7,000 nucleotides of DNA from Agathobacter sp. (lineage in GTDB: Bacteria > Bacillota_A > Clostridia > Lachnospirales > Lachnospiraceae): contig JAGBEZ010000116.1 of NCBI GenBank assembly GCA_017936725.1, positions 1-7,000 of the forward strand, in the 5' to 3' direction. The notes below the pieces were generated by a model. It was not told the DNA's origin. It made no database searches and saw only the letters and a list, made by a program, of their open reading frames with translations. Position numbers and translations under genes: made by a program. Below, piece by piece: positions 1-5,428 of the stretch; within the stretch, counting starts at the first letter, position 1; each line of letters begins with the position of its first letter.

Positions 1-32
1 ACTATAGAACGAGAAAAGGAGTAGCTTGAATT

Positions 33-1187
33 ATGGAAGCTTACTTAGATAATTCCGCCACCACCAGTTGTAGCCTGGCTGCTACAGAGAAGATGGTAGC
101 ACTTTTGACGCAGGATTATGGAAATCCATCTTCTATGCACATGAAAGGTGTCATTGCGGAAAAATATATTACGGAAGCGAAAAAGAAAATTGCAAAAACC
201 CTGAAGGTCGAAGAAAAGGAATTGATTTTTACCTCAGGTGGAACCGAATCCAATAACTTAGCGATTATCGGAAGTGCGCTTGCAAATAAACGCGCAGGGA
301 TGCATGTGATTACTACATCAATTGAACATCCGTCGGTAGGCAATCCATTTCTCTGGTTGGCAGAAAATGGTTTTGAGGTGACCTATCTAAGTGTGGATGC
401 ATATGGACAGATTCAATTGGATGAACTAAAAAATGCAATTCGACCAGATACTATTTTGGTTTCTATCATGCATGTAAACAACGAAATCGGTGCTTTGCAG
501 CCAATCGAAGCAGCGGGAAAAGTGATAAAAGCCGCAAATCCAAAGTGTCTTTTTCATGTGGATGCGATTCAGTCATATGGAAAAATGGTCATTTATCCAA
601 AGAAATGGAATATCGACATGCTTTCGGTTAGTGGGCACAAGATTCACGGACCAAAGGGAAGTGGTTTCCTCTTTATCAAAGATAAGACGAAAGTGAAGCC
701 TTTGATTCATGGCGGCGGACAGCAGAAAGGAATGCGCTCCGGCACGGAAAACGTACCAGCGATTGCGGGACTTGCCGTTGCAGCAGAAGAAATGTATGCG
801 CATTTAGAAGAAAACAGAAATCATCTTTTTGCATTAAGAGATTATTTTATAGAAGAAGTTGAAAAGTTAGATGGCGTATCTGTTAACGGGAAAAAAGATC
901 ACGACAGTGCACCGCATATTGTAAGTGTAAGCATTGAGGGAGTGCGTGCAGAGGTAATTTTGCACACCTTAGAAGATAGAAATATCTACGTATCTGCAGG
1001 TAGTGCATGCTCCTCGAACAAACCAGCCATCAGCAACACACTACAGAGCATCGGACTAAAGAAAGAACTTTTGGATTCTACGGTGCGATTTAGTTTTTCG
1101 ATTCACACGACAAAAGAAGAGTTAGACTACGCATTGGAAGTGATGCGAGAAACCATACCGATGCTTCAGAGATACACGAGAAAGTAA
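33..1187 (+). CDS. Cysteine desulfurase, NifS/IscS family (aminotransferase class V)
   Basis: This PLP enzyme removes sulfur from L-cysteine as an enzyme-bound persulfide, giving alanine, and passes the sulfur to acceptor proteins in the cytoplasm. The 384-residue product has the usual length. Visible motifs are YLDNSATT at residues 4-11, GGTESNN at 69-75, the PLP-stacking His99 in EHP, Asp177 and Gln180 in the HVDAIQ stretch, the Schiff-base Lys203 in SGHK, and Arg352. The sulfur-carrying Cys326 lies in SAGSACSS, followed by a fairly long mobile loop. The start is set by AAAGGAG at 15-21, 11 bases upstream. It sits 20 bases before thiI; in Bacillus subtilis the thiI-linked desulfurase is NifZ, a dedicated donor for tRNA 4-thiouridine. 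By context the same role is inferred here, but a general IscS-like role cannot be excluded, so no symbol is given. Confidence 0.95.
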   Translation: MEAYLDNSATTSCSLAATEKMVALLTQDYGNPSSMHMKGVIAEKYITEAKKKIAKTLKVEEKELIFTSGGTESNNLAIIGSALANKRAGMHVITTSIEHPSVGNPFLWLAENGFEVTYLSVDAYGQIQLDELKNAIRPDTILVSIMHVNNEIGALQPIEAAGKVIKAANPKCLFHVDAIQSYGKMVIYPKKWNIDMLSVSGHKIHGPKGSGFLFIKDKTKVKPLIHGGGQQKGMRSGTENVPAIAGLAVAAEEMYAHLEENRNHLFALRDYFIEEVEKLDGVSVNGKKDHDSAPHIVSVSIEGVRAEVILHTLEDRNIYVSAGSACSSNKPAISNTLQSIGLKKELLDSTVRFSFSIHTTKEELDYALEVMRETIPMLQRYTRK

Positions 1188-1207
1188 GAAAAAGAAAGGG
1201 AAAACAC

Positions 1208-2392
1208 ATGTACACAGCATTTTTAATTAAATATGCGGAAATCGCAATCAAAGGAAAAAACAGATATATTTTTGAGGATGCTTTAGTAAGAAACATCCGT
1301 TATCAGCTGAAAACAGTAGATGGAAACTTTACCGTTCGTAAAGAAAATGGACGTATTTATGTAGAAACAGAGGGCGATTATGACTACGACGAAACCGTAG
1401 CAGCATTGCAGAGAGTGTTCGGTATCGTAGGCATTTGTCCTGTGCTTTTAGTAGAAGATAAAGGTTTTGAAGCACTTTGCGAAGATGTTATCAAGCACAT
1501 CGATGAAGCATATCCAGACAAAAACTTTACTTTTAAGGTAAACGCACGTCGTGCAAGAAAAAATTATCCAATGCAGTCGATGGAAATCAATGCTGAAGTA
1601 GGCGGCAGAATTTTAGAAGCCTTCCCTGAGACGAAAGTAGACGTACACAACCCACAGGTAATGGTAAATATCGAAATTCGTCCACAGATTAATATTTATT
1701 CCACTGAAATTCCAGGACCAGGCGGTATGCCACTTGGTACAGCAGGCAAGGCTATGCTTTTACTTTCTGGCGGTATCGACAGTCCGGTTGCAGGCTATAT
1801 GATTTCAAAACGTGGTGTTACCATTGAAGCCACTTACTTCCATGCACCACCATATACGAGCGAACGTGCAAAACAGAAGGTTATTGATTTGGCAAAAAAG
1901 GTTGCTGCTTACACAGGACCTATCAAGCTTAACATCGTAAACTTTACAGATATTCAGTTGTATATTTATGAAAAATGTCCACACGAAGAACTGACGATTA
2001 TCATGCGTCGCTATATGATGAAGATAGCCGAGCATTTTGCAAAAGAAAGCAAGTGTTTAGGGCTCATTACGGGTGAAAGTATTGGACAGGTAGCAAGCCA
2101 GACCATGCAGTCGCTTGCTGCAACAAATGATGCATGTACGATGCCAGTTTACCGTCCGCTTATTGCAATGGACAAGCAGGATATTGTAACGATTGCAGAA
2201 AAAATAGATACTTATGAAACTTCTATTTTACCATATGAAGATTGCTGTACTATTTTCGTAGCAAAGCATCCAGTAACAAAGCCAAATGTGGAATTTATTA
2301 GAAAATCAGAATTAAAACTTGCTGAGAAAATTGATGAACTCATGGCCACCGCCATCGAAACTACAGAAGTTGTAACTATCGAGGCAGAGTAG
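1208..2392 (+). CDS. thiI: tRNA 4-thiouridine synthase ThiI (tRNA sulfurtransferase, rhodanese-less form)
   Basis: ThiI adenylates uridine 8 of tRNA and replaces its oxygen with sulfur, making s4U, a near-UV sensor base. The 394-residue protein shows the N-terminal ferredoxin-like and THUMP RNA-binding region (about residues 1-165), then the PP-loop ATP pyrophosphatase domain with SGGIDS at 187-192 (Asp191). The CPHEELTIIMRRYM stretch follows at 257-270, the TGES motif at 288-291, and PYEDCCTIF at 342-350 with Cys346/Cys347. It ends near residue 394, so the C-terminal rhodanese domain of the Escherichia coli enzyme (about 480 residues) is absent, as in Bacillus. The start has AAAGGG at 1195-1200, 7 bases upstream. 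The cysteine desulfurase gene directly upstream is the likely sulfur donor and probably shares its mRNA. A large palindrome follows the stop. Confidence 0.96.
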   Translation: MYTAFLIKYAEIAIKGKNRYIFEDALVRNIRYQLKTVDGNFTVRKENGRIYVETEGDYDYDETVAALQRVFGIVGICPVLLVEDKGFEALCEDVIKHIDEAYPDKNFTFKVNARRARKNYPMQSMEINAEVGGRILEAFPETKVDVHNPQVMVNIEIRPQINIYSTEIPGPGGMPLGTAGKAMLLLSGGIDSPVAGYMISKRGVTIEATYFHAPPYTSERAKQKVIDLAKKVAAYTGPIKLNIVNFTDIQLYIYEKCPHEELTIIMRRYMMKIAEHFAKESKCLGLITGESIGQVASQTMQSLAATNDACTMPVYRPLIAMDKQDIVTIAEKIDTYETSILPYEDCCTIFVAKHPVTKPNVEFIRKSELKLAEKIDELMATAIETTEVVTIEAE

Positions 2393-2416
2393 TTTATATA
2401 CAGTACGAAAACCAAG

Positions 2417-2553
2417 GAATAGTTGCAGAAGGCAGGAAATGAAAAACACCTGGATGGACTATGGAAAGAAAAGGCGACGTCAAGCGAAGCCTGGAGCCGT
2501 TCTTTCGCATAGTTCATTCAGGTGTTCATATAAGTGATTTTCTGCAACTATTC
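2417..2553. repeat. Nested palindromic element between convergent thiI and the HPr-like gene
   Basis: The outer arms are a perfect 14-base inverted repeat, GAATAGTTGCAGAA at 2417-2430 and its complement at 2540-2553. Inside lies a second long stem: 2445-2463 pairs with 2508-2526 over 19 positions, two of them G-T wobbles (2453/2518 and 2457/2514). A bulged G2507 follows, then 2464-2470 pairs with 2500-2506, and 2473-2475 with 2496-2498, leaving a 20-base loop. The wobbles are G-U in a + strand transcript but A-C mismatches in a minus transcript. In the minus direction the stem is followed by a run of five T, so it may end the HPr-like transcript; in the + direction no clear U-tract follows. 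The right arm contains the stop codon of the HPr-like gene. It could be a bidirectional terminator, a 3' UTR structure, or a small inverted-repeat element of MITE type; no other copy is visible in the window. Confidence 0.75.
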
Positions 2554-2781
2554 AACCAGATAAGGTTTAAGTACTTCCATTATTTCATCGAGGTTTTCCT
2601 CAGTATGAATTGCAAGGTCAATTGGTTTTGATAAATCTAAACTGAAGATACCCATAATCGATTTTGCATCAATTACGTATCTTCCGGAAATCAAATCGAA
2701 ATCATATTCGAACTGATTAATTGCATTTACAAAAGATTTTACTTTTCCAATAGAGTTTAATGAAATCTGTACTGTTTTCAT
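2548..2781 (-). CDS. HPr-family (PtsH-like) protein lacking the catalytic histidine
   Basis: This 77-residue protein has the size and layout of a single HPr domain. The part best conserved with HPr is KSIMGIFSLDLSK at residues 40-52, matching the KSIMGVMSLG region of Bacillus HPr; Ser41 aligns with regulatory Ser46. The N-terminal loop that in HPr carries the phosphorylated His15 (LHARPA) reads SIGKVKSFVNAI (residues 10-21) with no histidine, so PEP-dependent phosphotransfer is not expected. It may be regulatory, like Bacillus Crh, which also lacks His15 but is phosphorylated on Ser46 by HPr kinase; that role is inferred. The start is supported by AAGGAGGT (complement of 2787-2794), 5 bases upstream, and a good promoter further up. 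It is a single gene, divergent from mtaB and convergent with thiI. Its TAG stop lies in the right arm of the palindrome. Confidence 0.85.
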   Translation of the reverse strand: MKTVQISLNSIGKVKSFVNAINQFEYDFDLISGRYVIDAKSIMGIFSLDLSKPIDLAIHTEENLDEIMEVLKPYLVE

Positions 2782-2786
2782 TTAGG

Positions 2787-2794
2787 ACCTCCTT
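2787..2794 (-). promoter_or_regulatory. Strong ribosome binding site of the HPr-like gene
   Basis: The minus strand reads AAGGAGGT, an almost full match to the anti-Shine-Dalgarno complement, 5 bases before the ATG at 2781-2779. It fixes the start of the small HPr-like gene and suggests efficient translation. Confidence 0.85.
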
Positions 2795-2809
2795 CAAATA
2801 TTTAGCATC

Positions 2810-2861
2810 TTTACAGATTAGATACTAATGGTTTTTATTGGAAAAGTCAACTATGTATAAA
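2810..2861 (+). promoter_or_regulatory. Candidate promoter region for mtaB, overlapping the divergent promoter
   Basis: Two + strand readings are possible. One is TTTACA at 2810-2815 with a 17-base spacer to TTTTAT at 2833-2838. The other uses the better -10 box TATAAA at 2856-2861 with only a poor T-rich -35 box near 2832-2837. Neither is decisive. Some promoter is expected here because mtaB lies downstream of a gene on the opposite strand. Both candidates overlap or abut the minus strand promoter, so the two directions may compete for RNA polymerase. Confidence 0.35.
2822..2850 (-). promoter_or_regulatory. Sigma-A-type promoter for the HPr-like gene
   Basis: On the minus strand TTGACT (complement of 2845-2850) is followed by a 17-base spacer and TAGTAT (complement of 2822-2827). 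The -35 box matches consensus at 5 of 6 positions and the -10 box at 4 of 6. Transcription would start near 2815 and give a leader of roughly 35 bases before the ATG. The spacing and its place directly upstream of a strong ribosome binding site support it. It overlaps the weaker candidate promoter for mtaB on the other strand. Confidence 0.65.
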
Positions 2862-2863
2862 AC

Positions 2864-2896
2864 AAAAAGCATAAAAAGTTCCATGCTTTTTTATGC
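2864..2896 (+). terminator. Terminator-like, possibly two-state hairpin in the mtaB leader
   Basis: AAAAAGCAT at 2864-2872 can pair with ATGCTTTTT at 2883-2891 around a 10-base loop, with a T-run at 2887-2892, which resembles a weak intrinsic terminator. The same GCAT can instead pair with the ATGC at 2893-2896: GCATAAAAAG at 2869-2878 against CTTTTTTATGC at 2886-2896, with one bulged T. The two folds exclude each other. The element lies between the candidate promoter and the mtaB start, so it could attenuate mtaB. It could also act as a boundary stopping transcripts from either side. The stem has few G-C pairs, so strength is uncertain. Confidence 0.4.
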
Positions 2897-2918
2897 AATT
2901 TAGACAAAAAAGAAAGAT

Positions 2919-2922
2919 AGGA
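2919..2922 (+). promoter_or_regulatory. Ribosome binding site that decides the mtaB start
   Basis: AGGA at 2919-2922, within an A/G-rich stretch, lies 6 bases before the ATG at 2929. The in-frame ATG at 2893 has no such site and sits in the T-rich hairpin, so 2929 is preferred. Confidence 0.7.
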
Positions 2923-2928
2923 ATTAGA

Positions 2929-4293
2929 ATGAAAAAAGCGGCATTACATAATTTAGGTTGTAAAGTAAATGCATACGAAACAGAAGCAATGCAGCAGATG
3001 TTAGAGACAGCAGGCTATGAAATTGTTTCTTTTGGAGAGGAAGCAGATGTTTATGTTATTAACACCTGTTCTGTTACCAATATGGCAGACCGTAAATCAC
3101 GTCAGATGCTACATAGAGCCAAAAAACAAAATCCGGAAGCGGTAGTAGTTGCGGCTGGCTGTTATGTGCAGACCAAAGAGCAGGAAGCGGTTGTAGATGA
3201 AGCGATTGATATCATAATCGGAAACAACAAGAAACACGAACTTATCTCGCGGTTAGATGAGTTTTTCCGTGATCACGGTAAAATCGATGCGGTCTTGGAT
3301 ATCAATGATAAGAATCAGGAATACGAAGAATTATTTATGGATAGACCTTCCGAACACACACGAGCATTTATCAAAGTGCAGGATGGCTGCAATCAGTTTT
3401 GCAGCTACTGTATCATCCCTTATGCAAGAGGGCGTGTGCGCAGCAGAAGTTTGGAATCCGTTTTAGAAGAAGTAAAAAGGCTTGCGGAGAATGGCTATCA
3501 GGAAGTCGTGCTGACGGGAATACATCTAAGCTCATATTTAAGCAGTAAGATAGAAGAAGATGGAACTACCAAAGAGGTGTCCCTGTTACAGCTTATACAG
3601 GCAATTCACACCATAGAAGGCATCAAGCATATCCGCCTTGGTTCTTTGGAGCCAAAGGTCGTAACCGATGAATTTGCAAGAGAATTAAGTAAATTAGAAA
3701 AAATATGTCCGCATTTCCACCTTTCATTGCAAAGTGGATGTGATGCGACTTTACAACGTATGAATCGTAAATATACAGCAGAAGAATACGAAAACGGATG
3801 CAATACCCTTCGTAAATACTTTGCGCATCCAGCGATTACTACGGATGTTATCGTAGGTTTTCCTGGAGAAACAGAAGAGGAATTTGCAATCACGAAAGCA
3901 TTTTTAGAAAAAATCCACTTTTATGAGATGCATATCTTCCAGTACTCCAAACGTCAGGGAACAAGGGCTGCTGTTATGAAAGACCAGGTCCCAGAAAATA
4001 TAAAAAAAGAGCGTAGCGCAGAGCTGATTGCACTTGGGGACAAAATGTCGAAGGAGTTTCGAGAGTACTATCTTGGAAAAGAGGAAGAAGTACTATTTGA
4101 AGAGGAAATTCATTTTTCTGAGCAAATGCAAGCAACGAGTGCAACAATCGAAGAGATATCGGGTAAATACTATGTCGGCTACACCAGAGAATACGTAAAG
4201 GTAGTGAAATATTCAGAGGAGCCATTGGAAAACAGAATTGTAAGAGGCACACTGACAAAAATGTTAAGTGATGAAATTTATCTCATGGAATAA
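2929..4293 (+). CDS. mtaB: tRNA (N6-L-threonylcarbamoyladenosine37-C2) methylthiotransferase MtaB
   Basis: This radical-SAM enzyme adds a methylthio group to t6A37 in tRNA, giving ms2t6A, which stabilises decoding of ANN codons such as lysine codons. From the ATG at 2929 the protein has 454 residues. The N-terminal UPF0004 domain begins at once with HNLGCKVNAYETEA; Cys11, Cys47 (NTCSVTN) and Cys78 (AAGCY) would hold the auxiliary 4Fe-4S cluster. The radical-SAM motif CNQFCSYC gives Cys154, Cys158 and Cys161, and a C-terminal TRAM-like RNA-binding region spans about 383-450. The LGCKVN signature separates it from MiaB and RimO. An in-frame ATG at 2893 would add 12 residues (MQFRQKRKIGIR), but family members start close to this motif. 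It is transcribed divergently from the HPr-like gene; ireB follows after 82 bases with its own promoter. Confidence 0.95.
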   Translation: MKKAALHNLGCKVNAYETEAMQQMLETAGYEIVSFGEEADVYVINTCSVTNMADRKSRQMLHRAKKQNPEAVVVAAGCYVQTKEQEAVVDEAIDIIIGNNKKHELISRLDEFFRDHGKIDAVLDINDKNQEYEELFMDRPSEHTRAFIKVQDGCNQFCSYCIIPYARGRVRSRSLESVLEEVKRLAENGYQEVVLTGIHLSSYLSSKIEEDGTTKEVSLLQLIQAIHTIEGIKHIRLGSLEPKVVTDEFARELSKLEKICPHFHLSLQSGCDATLQRMNRKYTAEEYENGCNTLRKYFAHPAITTDVIVGFPGETEEEFAITKAFLEKIHFYEMHIFQYSKRQGTRAAVMKDQVPENIKKERSAELIALGDKMSKEFREYYLGKEEEVLFEEEIHFSEQMQATSATIEEISGKYYVGYTREYVKVVKYSEEPLENRIVRGTLTKMLSDEIYLME

Positions 4294-4295
4294 GG

Positions 4296-4324
4296 TTGTA
4301 ATTTTGGCCTGATTAGTTTACAAT
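4296..4324 (+). promoter_or_regulatory. Sigma-A-type promoter for the ireB-ruvX cluster
   Basis: TTGTAA at 4296-4301 is separated by exactly 17 bases from TACAAT at 4319-4324. These boxes match consensus at 4 of 6 and 5 of 6 positions. The first base is only 3 bases after the mtaB stop, and I see no terminator between the genes, so the cluster may also receive readthrough from mtaB. Transcription would begin near 4331, leaving a leader of about 45 bases. TTGTAA and TTACAA (4318-4323) also form a 6-base dyad spanning the promoter, possibly a coincidence of the two boxes. Confidence 0.55.
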
Positions 4325-4375
4325 ATACCCATATAGGGCTTCGGAAACAAAGAACAAAAGCAAGGGCGTGATATT

Positions 4376-4639
4376 ATGCAGAATTTAAACAACACACAAT
4401 TTTTTAGAGTAGAAAAAGAACCGGAACTTCAGGTAAAAGACGTTCTTAGAGTTGTCTTTGCGGCAATGAAAGAAAAAGGCTATAATCCTGTAAATCAGAT
4501 TGTCGGTTATATTATGTCAGGTGACCCAACCTATATCACCAATCATAATAATGCCAGAAGTCTGATTATGAAAGTGGAACGAGATGAAGTCGTAGAAGAA
4601 ATTTTGAAAGCCTATATTAAGAACGAAGACTGGGCATAA
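4376..4639 (+). CDS. ireB: IreB family regulatory phosphoprotein (UPF0297, DUF965)
   Basis: The 87-residue protein has the full length of the family and its hallmark central stretch: EKGYNPVNQIVGY at residues 33-45, SGDPTYI at 48-54, NNAR at 58-61 and ERDEVVEE at 68-75. In Enterococcus faecalis IreB is a dimeric cytoplasmic protein phosphorylated by the PASTA kinase IreK on N-terminal threonines, and it controls cephalosporin resistance. In Bacillus the homologue is YrzL. Here only Thr7 is present near the N terminus, so a single phosphosite is likely if the mechanism is shared. AAGGG at 4362-4366 lies 9 bases before the ATG. It is the first gene behind the promoter at 4296 and lies 15 bases before ruvX, the usual Firmicutes order. 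Its biochemical function in Clostridia is not established. Confidence 0.92.
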   Translation: MQNLNNTQFFRVEKEPELQVKDVLRVVFAAMKEKGYNPVNQIVGYIMSGDPTYITNHNNARSLIMKVERDEVVEEILKAYIKNEDWA

Positions 4640-4654
4640 CGGTTAAGGTGATTT

Positions 4655-5089
4655 ATGCGAATTTTAGGATTGGATTTTGGTACAAAGACAGTAGGCGTAG
4701 CGGTAAGTGATGCGCTTTTGATTACAGCGCAGGGAGTAGAGATTATCCGAAGAAAGGCTCCTACGAAGCTTCGTCAGACTTTGGCCAGAATTGAAGAGTT
4801 GGTAGGCGAGTATGGTGTCGAAAAGATTGTACTTGGCTACCCTAAGAATATGAATAATACCGAAGGCGAACGTTGTGAAAGAACACAGGAATTCAAGGAG
4901 ATGTTAGAAAAGCGTACGGGTCTTGAAGTGGTTCTTTGGGATGAGCGTCTGACTACGGTGGCTGCGGATAATTCCATGATGGAAATGGGAATTCGCCGTG
5001 AACACCGAAAAGAATATGTAGATGAAATTGCGGCAATATTTATCCTGCAGGGATATTTGGATTATTTAGCAAATTGCAAGGAAAAATAA
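4655..5089 (+). CDS. ruvX: Putative Holliday junction resolvase RuvX / pre-16S rRNA nuclease (YqgF)
   Basis: This is a YqgF-type RNase H-fold nuclease of 144 residues, normal for the family. Homologues have been assigned both Holliday junction resolution and 5' maturation of 16S rRNA; sequence alone does not choose. Residues 3-19 hold the opening strand, with the first catalytic acid at Asp7 in [24 protein letters not shown] follows at 59-67, then WDERLTT at 95-101 with the second acidic site at Asp96/Glu97, and VDEIAA at 122-127 with Asp123, completing the metal-binding set. AAGGTGA at 4645-4651 gives a close but normal ribosome binding site. It sits between ireB and the DUF1292 gene, an arrangement also found in Bacillus (yrzL-yrrK-yrzB). 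A terminator-like hairpin begins at its stop codon. Confidence 0.93.
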   Translation: MRILGLDFGTKTVGVAVSDALLITAQGVEIIRRKAPTKLRQTLARIEELVGEYGVEKIVLGYPKNMNNTEGERCERTQEFKEMLEKRTGLEVVLWDERLTTVAADNSMMEMGIRREHRKEYVDEIAAIFILQGYLDYLANCKEK

Positions 5090-5133
5090 GAGTGTGTGCA
5101 CGAAAGAAAACACATTCTTGTTTTTGTCGTGCA
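5088..5133 (+). terminator. Terminator-like hairpin with an alternative fold between ruvX and the DUF1292 gene
   Basis: Bases 5088-5097 pair with 5110-5119 in a 10-pair stem (one G-T wobble) around a 12-base loop, followed by TTTTT at 5121-5125; this looks like a leaky intrinsic terminator. An alternative stem, TGCACGA at 5097-5103 with TCGTGCA at 5127-5133, shares bases with it and reaches past the T-run to just before the ribosome binding site (GAGGTGA, 5139-5145) of the next gene. The two long stems cannot fully coexist, which resembles an attenuator, but no ligand or leader peptide is evident. It may simply lower expression of the distal genes. Confidence 0.45.
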
Positions 5134-5148
5134 TAGAAGAGGTGAAAT

Positions 5149-5412
5149 ATGGAAACAGTAAAATTTACAGACCCAGAAACAAAAGAAGTGGTAGAGTTTG
5201 TAGTTGAAGATGAAACACAGTTAAACGGAAACAAATACCTTTTGGTATCAGAAGATGCAAAAGACGGCACATTGGATGCCTATATTTTAAAAGAAGTAGT
5301 TAACGAGAACGACGAAGTGCTTTATGAAGTGGTAGAAGACGAGGTAGAGTTTATGGCACTTGCAAAAGTATTCACCGAACTGGTTGACGAAGAGACAGAA
5401 CTTGAATTTTAG
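5149..5412 (+). CDS. DUF1292 (UPF0473) family acidic protein of unknown function
   Basis: The 87-residue product is strongly acidic: 27 of 87 residues are Asp or Glu by my count. It has no signal peptide or membrane segment, so a small cytoplasmic protein is expected. It opens with METVKFTDPETKEVVEF, then has KYLLVSED at 29-36 and AYILKEV at 44-50, the usual DUF1292 pattern. The Bacillus relative is YrzB, encoded behind yrrK (ruvX) exactly as here. GAGGTGA at 5139-5145 precedes the ATG by 3 bases. Its function is not known. The constant linkage to ireB and ruvX suggests a shared housekeeping context but proves no partnership. RNase J follows after 16 bases, so the two are probably cotranscribed. 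Confidence 0.88.
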   Translation: METVKFTDPETKEVVEFVVEDETQLNGNKYLLVSEDAKDGTLDAYILKEVVNENDEVLYEVVEDEVEFMALAKVFTELVDEETELEF

Positions 5413-5428
5413 ATCGGCAGGTGGACTT

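Noticed and set aside
1..32. Possible tail of an upstream gene (stop TAG at 22-24 in one frame, TGA at 27-29 in another)
   Set aside because: Two frames fit and only a few codons are visible, so no upstream gene can be named or supported.
2212..2517. Minus strand open frame of 101 codons across the thiI 3' end and palindrome
   Set aside because: It lies mostly antisense to the well-conserved thiI C terminus, has no recognisable motif, and is best explained as a shadow frame.
2417..2553. Retron-type non-coding RNA (outer inverted repeat enclosing a long hairpin)
   Set aside because: No reverse transcriptase gene is present nearby; the flanking genes are housekeeping and complete, so the resemblance is only in general shape.
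2893..2928. Upstream in-frame ATG giving a 466-residue MtaB
   Set aside because: The 12 extra residues are basic and unlike family N termini, the ATG at 2893 lies in the hairpin T-run, and it has no ribosome binding site; ATG 2929 has AGGA at a proper distance.
2901..2930. Promoter-like TAGACA and TAGAAT pair just before mtaB
   Set aside because: The -10 box would overlap the start codon and put the transcript start inside the gene, losing the ribosome binding site.
4328..4338. CCCATATAGGG as an operator or hairpin in the ireB leader
   Set aside because: Only three G-C pairs flank a five-base loop and the core is not truly palindromic; it is within chance expectation.
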